39,816 nt of DNA. Origin: CAWIUB01 sp963839175. GTDB lineage: Bacteria; Actinomycetota; Actinomycetes; Mycobacteriales; Jatrophihabitantaceae. The stretch covers positions 1 through 39,816 of the forward strand of contig CAWIUB010000024.1 in NCBI GenBank assembly GCA_963839175.1, read 5' to 3'. Every line of letters starts with the position of its first letter. Position 1 is the first letter of the stretch. Under the pieces are notes generated by a model that worked only from the letters and a program-made list of their open reading frames with translations, was not told the origin of the DNA and made no database searches. Positions 1-7,839 of this stretch are shown piece after piece. The translations under genes and the position numbers were made by a program.

Positions 1-439
1 GGTCCGTGGCCGCTTGACCGACACCTTCCGTCCTCGGCGCGAACGGCCCCTCGTGATCGACTGTCCGCCGTGACTAGGTGGATCGACCACGCATCCACCT
101 CGCGCGTCGCCGCGCCGACTACGAGGCGGGCAGCTCGATGACCGAGACCGGCGGGTTCGCGGCATTGATCGCGTAGCTCATCTTTGCCGCGCTGCTCGCC
201 GCCCTCGGCTGGTTCGCGGGTTGCGCGCTGGCGCTGGAGGATGCCCGGCACCGGCCCGTGCTGCCCACGTTTCCCCTGTAGCCGTAAGGCCAGCCCGGTG
301 CCGGGCGGCGACGCGGCCCTCTCGACTTGGGTGCGAAACGAGGCCGGCGTCCGCCATGAACTCTGAGCACCGGGCAGCGGTTGGATCCGGCGCCGAGTGG
401 GAACGAGATCGGAAGGAATCCATGGACGTTGGAGGCATC
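1..439. other. No supportable gene
   Basis: No frame here has a convincing start, ribosome site and family-like protein. The minus frame ending near 119 and a hydrophobic plus-strand stretch near 170-235 look weakly protein-like, but the hydrophobic one is broken by a stop. This may be decayed coding sequence. Confidence 0.5.
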
Positions 440-656
440 ATGGCTAGCCGAGCGAATGTCAAGAACGAAAAGCAGTACGAGGCTCTCAAGGACAAGGGAA
501 TGTCAAAGGAGCGGGCGGCGCGCATCGCCAACTCGCCGGAGGCGTCGCAGCAGGGGGGAACAGTCCGGCTCGTGCGGCGACTCCACCCAGGGCGGGACGA
601 CGGCCCAGAAGAAGAACCTCGGCCGCAAGGAAGGCAAGGCGGCGGCGAAGTCCTGA
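440..656 (+). pseudogene. Small DUF7218-type basic protein, frameshifted
   Basis: The protein begins MASRANVKNEKQYEALKDKG and continues MSKERAARIANSPEAS, the conserved start of a small actinobacterial protein family I recall as DUF7218. It should be about 70 residues and end in a Gly/Ser/Lys-rich tail (GGTTAQKKNLGRKEGKAAAKS). That tail is present, but in another frame. The switch falls at a run of six G at about 556-561, so one extra G is the likely cause. The function of the family is unknown. The stop is followed after 3 bases by the next gene, suggesting co-transcription. A sequencing error and a real mutation cannot be told apart here. Confidence 0.6.
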
Positions 657-659
657 CTG

Positions 660-1238
660 ATGCCGACGAACTCCGAGCATCTGCTCGCGATCTATCTGAA
701 CGATCACCTGGCGGGAGCGACCGCAGGGGTGGCCCTTGCCCGGCGACTGGCCCGTAACCATCGGGGCACCAGGTTCGAGCGGCAGACTGCGGATCTGGCC
801 GACCAGATCGTGGCGGACCGTGCGTCGTTGCTGGAGATCATGCAGGCGCTCGGCGTCCGGCCGCAGAAAGTCAAAGGTGTGCTGGCCGTATTGGCAGAGC
901 GCGCCGGTCGGCTCAAGCTCAACGGTGCCCTGTTGCGGCGCTCGCCGTTATCGAGCGTTATCGAACTGGAAGGCATGCGGCTCGGCGTCGAAGGCAAGAC
1001 CGATGGCTGGCAGGCGCTGCGACAAGTCGCCGACGGCTACGCCCGCCTCGACGCGACCAGGCTGGACGATCTGCTGCAACGGGCCGGTGAACAATCCAAG
1101 ACACTCCAGGATCTCCGGTTGCAGGCCGCGGCCGACGCATTTCGCCAGATAGCCGCTGCCGTAGCAGTGCCTCGGCGCGTCCGTCGCCAGCCATCGGCGC
1201 GACGCAGCGTCAATCGCCGACACAGCCGCGACCGGTGA
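660..1238 (+). CDS. Conserved hypothetical helical protein
   Basis: A 192-aa, mostly alpha-helical protein beginning MPTNSEHLLAIYLNDHLAG. The pattern of a His in the first helix, 'EIMQALGV', 'RAGRLKLNG' and 'SPLSSVIELEGMRLGVEGK' recalls an actinobacterial conserved hypothetical family with a ferritin-like or four-helix-bundle look. I see no signal peptide or membrane segment. The C-terminal 20 residues are Arg-rich and may be out of frame relative to the family. The ATG lies 3 bases after the upstream small gene. No function can be assigned. Confidence 0.65.
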   Translation: MPTNSEHLLAIYLNDHLAGATAGVALARRLARNHRGTRFERQTADLADQIVADRASLLEIMQALGVRPQKVKGVLAVLAERAGRLKLNGALLRRSPLSSVIELEGMRLGVEGKTDGWQALRQVADGYARLDATRLDDLLQRAGEQSKTLQDLRLQAAADAFRQIAAAVAVPRRVRRQPSARRSVNRRHSRDR

Positions 1239-1248
1239 ATGTGCTGCG

Positions 1249-1532
1249 TCAGCGCTTGGCGTGTGCCGCGGCGTTCTTCTTCAGCGCGCGGCGTAGCTGG
1301 ATGATCCGGCCGTGCCGGGGATGGCAACGAGCAGTACGCCGCCAACGGCGGCGAGCAACAGTGCGACCGCCAGCGAGACGTGCCCGTTGAAGCCAAGGTA
1401 GTGGATCGCGACCTGCTTGAAGATCTGTGCGATGAAGATCAGTAACGCGATCAGCAGCAACGCGGCGACAATCATGCCGATCCACAGGGCGCTCACGCGG
1501 ATGCGCCGCACCCCGCCGCGGCCGGTGAGCAT
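1249..1532 (-). pseudogene. LapA-domain small membrane protein, frameshifted
   Basis: From an ATG at 1532 the frame gives MLTGRGGVRRIRVSALWIGM followed by two strongly hydrophobic segments separated by 'QVAIHYLGFNGHVSLAVAL'. This is the LapA/DUF1049 layout: two membrane helices, then a short basic cytoplasmic tail. The expected tail (RIIQLRRALKKNAAAHAKR) is present but in a different frame, shifted at about 1305 just after the second helix. LapA proteins are inner-membrane proteins linked in E. coli to lipopolysaccharide assembly; the role in actinobacteria is unclear. Part of its 5' end is duplicated at 4808-4865. Confidence 0.6.
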
Positions 1533-1553
1533 AGCTATCGCGGCCACGGCCGC

Positions 1554-1745
1554 TTGACGGACAAGGCCGCAGTGATCAGCCGCGGCGACAGCGGTATCGG
1601 CCGGGCGGTAGCGATCGCCTACGCCCGAGAAGACGCGGACGTACTGATCTCCGACTTGGAAGAAGGCGAAGACCCCGAGGAGACCGCCCGCCTCGTACGA
1701 GAGGCCGGGCGTAGCGTGCGCTTCGATCATCGAGGAGGTTTACGG
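1554..1745 (+). pseudogene. Short-chain dehydrogenase N-terminal fragment
   Basis: The frame reads LTDKAAVISRGDSGIGRAVA then IAYAREDADVLISDLEEGED. This is the beta1-alphaA-beta2 start of a classical SDR of the stress-associated YdaD/YhdF type, with the nucleotide-binding Gly motif (normally GGDSGIGRA; the first Gly is Arg here). The match stops after about 60 residues, and the catalytic Ser-Tyr-Lys region is missing. It is therefore a truncated relic at both ends, and would not make an enzyme. Confidence 0.55.
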
Positions 1746-1849
1746 CATGCGCTCATCAGCGTAAGTCGTTTGTGTCAAGTCTTTGGTCGTACGAGATGGC
1801 TGAATCGTGATGGTCGCGGTGGTCGGTCGATCGGTCCATGTCGGCGGTT

Positions 1850-2038
1850 TCACCGGTTGCCGCGATGGTTGGCGACTCGGCAACGGGTGGAGCAGAAGCG
1901 TCGGGGTTGCCCAGGCTGTGCGAGCCGGTGGATGAGCTGGTTGCAGCAAAGGTTCGCACAGCGCAGCAGGATGCAGCCCGGGTGCCGCGGGCAGGGGTCG
2001 CCGTGGTGAGCGGTAACGATATTCGCGGTGATGAGCAT
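1850..2038 (-). CDS. Small Cys-rich zinc-ribbon-like protein
   Basis: A 62-aa frame starting at an ATG with AAGGAC five bases upstream. It has Cys residues in CPRHPGC, CANLCC and a C-terminal 'RRFCSTRCRVANHR'. The last motif resembles the small actinobacterial zinc-binding proteins that end in F/Y-C-S-x-x-C-R. This would be a soluble, possibly nucleic-acid-binding protein. The frame extends further upstream with poor composition, so I chose the ATG with the ribosome site. Nothing is known of its role here. Confidence 0.4.
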   Translation of the reverse strand: MLITANIVTAHHGDPCPRHPGCILLRCANLCCNQLIHRLAQPGQPRRFCSTRCRVANHRGNR

Positions 2039-2255
2039 GTGTCCTTGCCTTGCATCAAGCTGGTTGATCAAGCCAGTGGTCGGTGCCTGGCCTGTCGTCT
2101 GTCCCTGCATAGCTGAATGGGGTTGGTCCCGGCAGCGTGTAATCGGGTTGCTGAGACGACGGGCTGGGCTGCCCATGATGTGCGTCGAGGTGACCGCGTG
2201 GTCCCTCAATGCCGCGTGGGGCTCGCCCCGACCCTGCTTGAGGGCCGCCTGCTGG

Positions 2256-3610
2256 TCAGGCGGCGATTGGGATTGCGGCTGGTGGTCGGGTGCCGTGGGC
2301 GGCGATGACCGGGTCCCAGCGTTGGCCGGTGGTGATGACGGCGTGCAGATGTCGCAGGATCGCTGCGGCGATCACGGCCTGCGCCTGGGTGACGGTGAGC
2401 TTGTTCGTCTCACGCTTGGTCAGGTGAGTGAATCGGGCGGCGTAGACGGGGTTGGCTCGTTGCGCGCCCCAGACCGCTCGCCACGCCGCGAGGCGCAGTC
2501 CGGGCCTGCCTTGGCCGGTGAGTTTGGTGCGGCCAACGAACTTGCCGGACAGTTTCTCGCGGGGCGCCAGGCCGGAGTGTTTGACCAGCGCCCTCGCGGT
2601 GGCGAACCGGTTCGGGTCGCCGGTCTCGGCGAGGATCGATGCGGCGCCGATCGCGGACAGGCCGGGTGATGGAGGTGACCAGCTCGGTCAGTTTCAACTC
2701 ATCCAGGACCGTGAGCATCCGCGCCTCGGCATCGTGCAGGCGGCGGTGCGTCTCGCGCAAGTCGCCCAGCAGCAGTCCAACGCGTTCCAACGCACCGGGG
2801 CGGTGACTGATCACGCCGGCTGGATCGGCGAGCGCGGTGAACAGCCGGCGCAGGATCCGCCCGCAGGGTTTCTGCCTGCCGGATCGAATGATCTCACGTC
2901 GCACCGAGGCCTCGAACCGCTCCAACCCGAGTCGCCGGGTACGGGCCAGGTCCCCGCCGTCGCGTTCCAGGATGATGCGCATCGCGGACAGCCAGGTGAC
3001 CGATTTGAACGGTTGCTGCGCAGTCTCCAGCGCCGCCGGCCAGACACACTCCAGCAGCGCGCGGATCTGTTGGACCTGACTGGTGGCCTCGACGATCAGC
3101 TGCTCACGGCGCGCGCCCGAGGTGCCGTAGCCGGCCCCACGTCTCATCGACCGGTTCAGGGACATAGCAGCGCAGCTGCCCAGTGAGCCGGGCGATCAGC
3201 ACGGCGTCTTTCTCATCGGTCTTGTCGAAGGTCAGGTCCTCGCTGCGGCGAGCCCACGAGGTCAGCATCGGCTGCACGCACACGAACGGCATCGACCGAT
3301 CGGCGGCGAGCTGACCGAGGACCCGCCACCGGTGACCGGTCGGCTCACACGCCACCGTGACGCCGGCGAAACCCCTAGCCGCGGCGCGTTCGGCGGCCCA
3401 GTCCAACGCCGGGCCGAGATCCCAGGCTCGGCAGCGAAACGTCCGACGAGCCAGCACCTTCGAGTCGTGATCGGTGACCACCACCATCTGCTTCGCATCG
3501 GCCAGATCGATCCCGACGACCGCATTCGTCGTCGGCACCAGGGCACGAAGCCGAGCCAGCCGAGCGTTGCGGTTGCGATCACCCCGGGACACGCCACTAC
3601 CGTTACCCAC
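2256..3610 (-). pseudogene. IS110-family transposase, two frameshifts
   Basis: Conceptual translation from the GTG at 3610 gives an IS110 DEDD recombinase. The N-terminal RuvC-like part contains VVGIDLADAKQMVVVTDHD and FDKTDEKDAVLIARLTG. The C-terminal Tnp_IS116-type part contains TGLSAIGAASILAETGD and FATARALVKHSGLAPREKLSG. Two one-base insertions break the frame, near 3125 and near 2665, so the product would be about 450 aa only if both were corrected. The start is supported by a strong AGGAGGA six bases upstream. Element ends cannot be placed. IS110 enzymes use a structured RNA from a non-coding end; 3611-3999 would be the place to look. Confidence 0.8.
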
Positions 3611-3665
3611 GAACGTCCTCCTCCTGCGTGGGACACCAAGCCCGAAGCGCATCAGGAGGACGTTC
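3611..3665 (-). promoter_or_regulatory. Hairpin covering the IS110 ribosome site
   Basis: On the plus strand GAACGTCCTCCT (3611-3622) and AGGAGGACGTTC (3654-3665) are perfect 12-nt inverted repeats with a 31-nt loop. In the minus-strand transcript the start-proximal arm carries the AGGAGGA sequence used by the GTG at 3610, so the upstream arm would mask it. Many IS elements limit translation from read-through transcripts this way. It could instead be part of an IS110 guide RNA. Confidence 0.45.
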
Positions 3666-3999
3666 CAACGCCCCGCAACGACACGCAGAACGTCTTTCTA
3701 TGCCGGTAGGCGTATCACCGTGGGTGTTGCTGGCCTCGATAGGGCTCTCTGCGTGCGGCACGAGTGGCCGTGAGGATCGATGCCGCCGAGGTCGGCGTCG
3801 GCGTCGGTTGAGGGGGAACCGCTAGCCGACCTCGTTGGGCTGCCTGGTGGGGCGGTCAGGTCGAGATTGGCCGTTTGTTTTCTTGCGGTCTTGCTGGGTC
3901 CGTGTCGGGTGCTGGGTCTGTTCGTGGGGTTCGCGATGTTCGTCGGTTGACCGGTCGGCGTGGGTCGATCGATTCTCGGTGTTCGGCAGTGCGTTGCCG
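3666..3999. other. Intergenic stretch upstream of IS110
   Basis: I see no convincing gene. The long minus-strand Pro/Arg/Thr-rich frame across this region is compositional. It probably contains the left end of the IS110 element and any associated non-coding RNA. Confidence 0.4.
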
Positions 4000-4194
4000 T
4001 CAGCGGGGGCGGGCGGGGCGCCGACTGGCCGCGGTGAGTGTGGCGTCGGCCCGGTGTAGCCAGGTGGTGAGGGCGGTGCCGGGGCGGCGGCGTTGTGTGC
4101 TGGCGGCGGCGCGGTGGACGAGGGTTCGGGCGAGCGGGAGCGCGACGGCGATCAGCAGCCAGGTTCGTAGTCGGGTGGAGAGGAGTAGCCACAT
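4000..4194 (-). CDS. Small membrane protein, actinobacterial type
   Basis: A 64-aa protein beginning MWLLLSTRLRTWLLIAVALP, with one membrane helix at about residues 2-24 followed by a basic, Ala-rich region. It resembles a conserved small actinobacterial protein found near envelope-stress genes. AAAGGA lies 12 bases before the ATG. The same strand continues downstream-to-upstream with the basic protein at 4295-4682 and the stress cluster. Function unknown. Confidence 0.55.
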   Translation of the reverse strand: MWLLLSTRLRTWLLIAVALPLARTLVHRAAASTQRRRPGTALTTWLHRADATLTAASRRPARPR

Positions 4195-4294
4195 CGGAGG
4201 TCGGTTTCCTTTCTGGGATTCGGACGGGGTGCCGGTAGATGGTGGGCAGGTCAGGTGGTGCGGTCGGGCGTGGGGCTGAGGTGTCGGGGGTCGT

Positions 4295-4682
4295 TTACTT
4301 GGTCTTGGCCGCGGCGTCGGCGCGGAGTTTCTTCGCGGTCTGTTTACGGGCTTTTTTCGCGGTCTTCAGCTGCGACTTGAGGTTTTTGAGGTCGGCCGTG
4401 TGGGCGTCGAGGTCGTCCTTGGCGGTGTTGATGGTCTTGGTGTGCTTCTTCAGCGTGGCTCTGAGCTGCTTCTCGGTCCGGGCGGCGTGATCGAGCGCTT
4501 GCTGAGCGCGGATCAGTGGTTTCGGCGTGCTGCCGCCGGCCGGTTTCGTCGTGGCCTTGCGGGGGCGGGGCGTGCCGGGCTTGCCGGTCGCCTTGTGGGG
4601 TGTGCCGGTTTTCGACGCTGCCCCTGGAGGGAGCGGCGGCGGTGCGCGCCGGGGTGCGGGTCGAGCGTGTCGTGGAAGCCAT
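4295..4682 (-). pseudogene. Lys/Ala-rich coiled-coil protein, probable frameshift
   Basis: The C-terminal about 105 residues form an open frame: Pro/Thr/Lys-rich linker (KTGTPHKATGKPGTPRPRK) and then a heptad-like helix (RAQQALDHAARTEKQLRATL, LKNLKSQLKTAKKARKQTAK). The best start (ATG at 4682, MASTTRSTRTPARTAAAP, with AAGGA upstream) is in another frame, joining near 4625-4640. Alternatively translation starts at 4753 in the open frame with a less typical N-terminus. The composition resembles histone-H1-like DNA-binding tails; that role is inference only. Confidence 0.45.
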
Positions 4683-4807
4683 GGTCGGTGTCCTTGTCTG
4701 GATTGGTGCCGCGCGAGTTGCGCGGCGATCAGGTCGGCGACGAGCTGGCTCACGCTGCGGGTGCAGGCGACGCGGCGCGGCAGTTGGGCGCCGGGTGCGG
4801 CGGTGAG

Positions 4808-4865
4808 TCTGATCCACAGGGCGCTGACGCGGGTGGGCCGTACCCCGCCGCGACTGGTGAGTCCG
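4808..4865 (-). repeat. Partial duplicate of LapA gene 5' end
   Basis: Read on the minus strand this segment encodes SRGGVRPTRVSALWI. It matches the start of the LapA-like gene at 1475-1532 with scattered changes, and stops abruptly before the first membrane helix. It is a relic of a second LapA copy or a recombination junction. 4866-5036 shows no gene. Confidence 0.5.
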
Positions 4866-5036
4866 GCGGGTGCGGGTTCGGCAGGTGCCGTGTGTTGAGG
4901 GCCCTGCGTGGCCGGGTGCGGCTCGGCGGCGTTCGTGCGCCCAGTCGGTGGCCCGCTCGGTGGCTAGTCCGGCTGGTTGGGTGGCTCGCTACCAGGTTGA
5001 TAGGTCATAGCGCGCCCGCACCTTCGTGGTGATCGA

Positions 5037-5315
5037 TCAGCTACGGACGCTGCGTCGGCCACCTACGCGCGTCCAGACAAGTAGCACGATCACGGCTCCA
5101 ATGACGGAGCCGATGATCCCGGAGGGTTGGAAGAAGCCGTCCTGGCTGTCCTTGTGGAAGATCAGATAGCCGAGGAAGCCGCCGACGAACGAGCCGATGA
5201 TGCCGATGAGGATGGTCATCGGCACCGACATGTCCTGCCTACCGGGCACGAGCAGTCGGGCCAGCGCGCCGGCGATGAGTCCGATGACGATGAGGCTGAC
5301 GATCAATCCGATCAT
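5037..5315 (-). CDS. GlsB/YeaQ/YmgE-family stress membrane protein
   Basis: A 92-aa protein starting MIGLIVSLIVIGLIAGALAR, with three hydrophobic segments and conserved features of the transglycosylase-associated (GlsB/YeaQ/YmgE) family: 'ARLLVPGRQDMSVPMTILIG', 'GSFVGGFLGYLIF' and a final helix 'IIGSVIGAVIVLLVW'. Members are small inner-membrane proteins induced by stress; their biochemical role is unknown. I chose the internal ATG at 5315 (AAGGAG upstream) over longer starts because the family begins there. It is the last gene of the minus-strand cluster, 31 bases after the DUF3618 gene. Confidence 0.85.
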   Translation of the reverse strand: MIGLIVSLIVIGLIAGALARLLVPGRQDMSVPMTILIGIIGSFVGGFLGYLIFHKDSQDGFFQPSGIIGSVIGAVIVLLVWTRVGGRRSVRS

Positions 5316-5346
5316 GGTGCACTCCTTGTTGGTGTGACGTTGCTGG

Positions 5347-6024
5347 TCATGGTGAGGTTTGTGGACGCACGTGATCGGTGACGTCGTGGGTTGCGGACTT
5401 CGCGTGACCTGTGACGTCTCCTGCCGCACGCTTCGCCTCGTCGGTCACAGTGCTGGCCGCGTCCTGGGCACTGGAGCGAACCGTGTCGAGCGCCTCGTGC
5501 GCCGGCTGCTGCAGATTGCCGGCCACCTCCTTGGCGGATTGCTGCGCCTGTTCGACGAGCGGCTGAGCTGCGTCGGCCACCGTGTCCTTGACCTGTTCGG
5601 CGAGCTGCTGCTCCTTCCTGCTCGCCGGCATCAACGACGCGGCGAGCCAGCCGACGCCGAACGCGATCAGCCCGGCCGCGATCGGATTGCCCTGCGCTTG
5701 CTGGGTTGCTGCTGTGGGCGCCGCCTTCGCGGCGTCGGCGACGGTGGACGCTGCCGAGGACACTGCATCGCCGGCGGTTGACGCCGCCGAAGACACAGCG
5801 TCACCGGCGGTCGATGCTGTCGACCGCACCGTGTCGGTTGCCGGCGCGCTGGCGCCCATGACTCGCTCTTTCACGCTGGTGACCGCCGCTCGGGTCCGCC
5901 GGACGCGGCGCCCCACGATGCGGTTCGGGCTGACCTTGTCGGCGAGCGCGTTGACATTGCTGCTCAGGTCGCCACGAGTCCTGTCGATCTCGTCCTGAAT
6001 CTGCTTGGGATTGCTCTGGGTCAT
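5347..6024 (-). CDS. DUF3618 membrane-anchored protein
   Basis: A 225-aa protein with an N-terminal DUF3618 domain (KQIQDEIDRTRGDLSSNVNA, then LADKVSPNRIVGRRV). An Ala/Ser/Thr-rich segment follows, then one membrane helix (NPIAAGLIAFGVGWLAASLM, about residues 115-135) and a long amphipathic helical C-terminal region. An 11-residue unit, GDAVSSAASTA, is tandemly repeated at about 5745-5812. DUF3618 proteins usually sit beside phage-holin-like genes, as here, and probably act at the membrane under stress. The start at 6024 has GAGGAGA upstream. Confidence 0.85.
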   Translation of the reverse strand: MTQSNPKQIQDEIDRTRGDLSSNVNALADKVSPNRIVGRRVRRTRAAVTSVKERVMGASAPATDTVRSTASTAGDAVSSAASTAGDAVSSAASTVADAAKAAPTAATQQAQGNPIAAGLIAFGVGWLAASLMPASRKEQQLAEQVKDTVADAAQPLVEQAQQSAKEVAGNLQQPAHEALDTVRSSAQDAASTVTDEAKRAAGDVTGHAKSATHDVTDHVRPQTSP

Positions 6025-6034
6025 GATGGTCTCC

Positions 6035-6508
6035 TCACCGGCCCTTGAGGGCGTCTGGTACCTGCTGCAGGGTGTCGACGGTGAGTTCGGGTTTGGGATG
6101 CACCGCGCGAAGCTGCCGGCGGCCGATGACGAACAGCACGGCACCGACCAGCGCCCATACGGCCGTGACGATCAGCGCGGCCCAGCCTTGATCCATCACG
6201 TTCGACAAGCCCCACCAAGCCGCGGTCGAGGCGAAGAGCAGCACCATGTATCCGGCGAAGCCCGATCCGGCGAGCATGCCCGCGCCCTTACCGGTCCTGG
6301 CGGCTTCCTGTTTGAGCTCGGCCCTGGCCAGGTCGATTTCCTGTCGCATCAGCGTCGACAGGTCGCGGCTGATCGCACCAACCAACTCCCCTAGTGATGC
6401 CGCCGAGCCGTCGACTCCTACGTGTTCTCCTACGTTCATCGCCGACGGTGCCTGGGCGCCTTGGCCCGGCGGCATGGCCGTCCTACCCCCGCTCGACATG
6501 ACGGTCAC
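6035..6508 (-). CDS. Phage holin family (Phage_holin_3_6) membrane protein
   Basis: A 157-aa protein with the family signature: an amphipathic helix 'LVGAISRDLSTLMRQEIDLA' and 'RAELKQEAARTGKGAGML', then two membrane helices (GFAGYMVLLFASTAAWWGL and WAALIVTAVWALVGAVLFVI). Despite the name these are chromosomal actinobacterial membrane proteins, commonly followed by DUF3618. Its start overlaps the end of the upstream gene by 4 bases, a sign of translational coupling, and the DUF3618 gene begins 10 bases after its stop. Confidence 0.85.
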   Translation of the reverse strand: MTVMSSGGRTAMPPGQGAQAPSAMNVGEHVGVDGSAASLGELVGAISRDLSTLMRQEIDLARAELKQEAARTGKGAGMLAGSGFAGYMVLLFASTAAWWGLSNVMDQGWAALIVTAVWALVGAVLFVIGRRQLRAVHPKPELTVDTLQQVPDALKGR

Positions 6509-7149
6509 ACCTGCCCTTGAGGCTCTGCGCCCACGCTGAGCCCGGGAGCGCCGAACGGCGGTGCCGGCGGCGAAGGAACTCGCTCGTAACCCGGCACAGC
6601 CGGCTGTGGAGCTGCGAGGCGGCCACTCGCGCTCTCGCTATCCGACGAGGTGCGCGATGCCGCCTCGACCGCTCCTCTGGTCAGTCGGCCGACGAGCACC
6701 CCGGCCACTACCGCGCAGAGTAGGAAAGCGCCGGGGTGCTCCCGGCCCAGTCGCCGCACCTCGCCGACCAGGTCGCCCGGCTCGCGCTTGTCGAGCCAGG
6801 ACGCCGCGTGGCGCGCCCGCCCTGCTGCTTGGTGGGCCAGCTCAGTGGCCGGTCCGGACTGTCCGCCGTTCTCGGCCATCGACGTCAACTCGTCCACCAA
6901 TGAGCGCAGCCCGTCGGCGACTTTCTGCTGCTGAACCGAGGCCTGACTAACGAGCTGGCCCCGCGCCTCCCCGATCAGGTCACGCGCTTGCCGTCCAGCC
7001 TCCGCTGTGACCTGCTTCGCCTGATCAGCCGCCGTCCCCGCGAGCTGGGATCCCTTCTCCCCAGCGTGCTGACCCACTCTCGTGGCCTGCTGCCGTGCCG
7101 CATCCACCGGCCCGGCCGACTCGTCAGTTCTTGCGGTTGGTTGGGTCAT
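6505..7149 (-). CDS. Helical, membrane-anchored hypothetical protein
   Basis: A 214-aa protein with a long Ala/Gln-rich amphipathic helix (about residues 15-75), a conserved-looking core 'VADGLRSLVDELTSMAENG' and 'AHQAAGRARHAASWLDKREP', then one membrane helix (HPGAFLLCAVVAGVLVGRLT, about residues 137-157) and a Pro/Ser-rich tail. Similar proteins lie next to holin/DUF3618 genes in other actinobacteria. It heads the cluster at 5037-7149 and overlaps the next gene by 4 bases. The ATG is preceded by GAAAGAGAG. Exact function unknown. Confidence 0.75.
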   Translation of the reverse strand: MTQPTARTDESAGPVDAARQQATRVGQHAGEKGSQLAGTAADQAKQVTAEAGRQARDLIGEARGQLVSQASVQQQKVADGLRSLVDELTSMAENGGQSGPATELAHQAAGRARHAASWLDKREPGDLVGEVRRLGREHPGAFLLCAVVAGVLVGRLTRGAVEAASRTSSDSESASGRLAAPQPAVPGYERVPSPPAPPFGAPGLSVGAEPQGQV

Positions 7150-7213
7150 GTCTGTATCTCTCTTTCAGTTTCTGCGCCAGGGGTTGGCGTTTCTGGCTCT
7201 CGGGTGAGCACGG

Positions 7214-7399
7214 TCAGAGGTAGTCGCCCAAGCCGCCGCCGAACCTTTCGGTGAGGTCGTTGAGGTCGACGCCATGGCGCGCGAGCAGGTCGGCGTGCTG
7301 GCCGGTGTCGACCCGATCCGGAAGCTCCCGTGCGGCTTCGTCGGCCTGCTGGTCGTGCCCCTTGTCCTTGAGGAACTGGACGATCTGCTCCTTGTCCAT
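7214..7399 (-). CDS. Small acidic hypothetical protein
   Basis: A 61-aa soluble protein starting MDKEQIVQFLKDKGHDQQAD and ending DLNDLTERFGGGLGDYL. It has a helical N-terminus and a DTGQHADLLARHGVD middle. Such small proteins occur in actinobacterial stress regions; I know no function. AAAGGA lies upstream of the start. The gap of 64 bases to the next minus-strand gene allows either read-through or a separate promoter. Confidence 0.6.
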   Translation of the reverse strand: MDKEQIVQFLKDKGHDQQADEAARELPDRVDTGQHADLLARHGVDLNDLTERFGGGLGDYL

Positions 7400-7839
7400 G
7401 TTCACGACGAATTCCTTTCTGTTGGTCGCGCCGACGCGCGGAGACGCCCGCCTATCGGCCTGCGTATGTACGTCTCTGATTTGCCGTCCGCCGCTCGCGG
7501 TGCCCGTTCTCCTGACGACCTTGAGCGACCTTGAGCGACCTTGCAGCGGACGAGAAATCCGCGACGATAGTTCGGTTACCGCGCGCATCCCAGGTATGGC
7601 CAAAGGCCAACGGATCAGTTCAGGGCTAATCGGGTGTTGATCATGGGTGGTTCCCCCTCGTTGGAAAGGCTGGCGCTGGTTTCGTCTCGGGCGAGATACT
7701 TGGCCCGACCCGCAACCGTCATACCCAGATCTTCGATCCGTCACACGCCTTGACCACAAAGAACAATCGCTGAGTTTTAGCTTCGGCTGAAATGGGGTAA
7801 TCGCGTGAATTCCACTGCGTACGAGTGAGTGGACCAACG
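7400..7839. other. Intergenic region before stress cluster
   Basis: No gene. It lies upstream of the minus-strand gene at 7214-7399 and downstream of the broken DMT gene, so it should hold the cluster promoter. A short tandem repeat based on GACCTTGAGC occurs at about 7515-7546. Confidence 0.5.
7774..7800 (+). promoter_or_regulatory. SigB/SigF-like promoter candidate
   Basis: GTTTT, a 16-base spacer and GGGTAA match the usual GTTT-N15-17-GGGTA pattern of general-stress sigma factors. The motif points to the plus strand, where no intact gene follows, so it may drive an antisense transcript of the DMT gene or be chance. Confidence 0.2.

Noticed and set aside
1..30. Similarity of the first bases to the SDR start near 1545
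   Set aside because: Only about ten bases match; too short to call a duplication.
7515..7546. GACCTTGAGC tandem repeat as a CRISPR or iteron array
   Set aside because: Only about three short copies without spacers or regular unit length.
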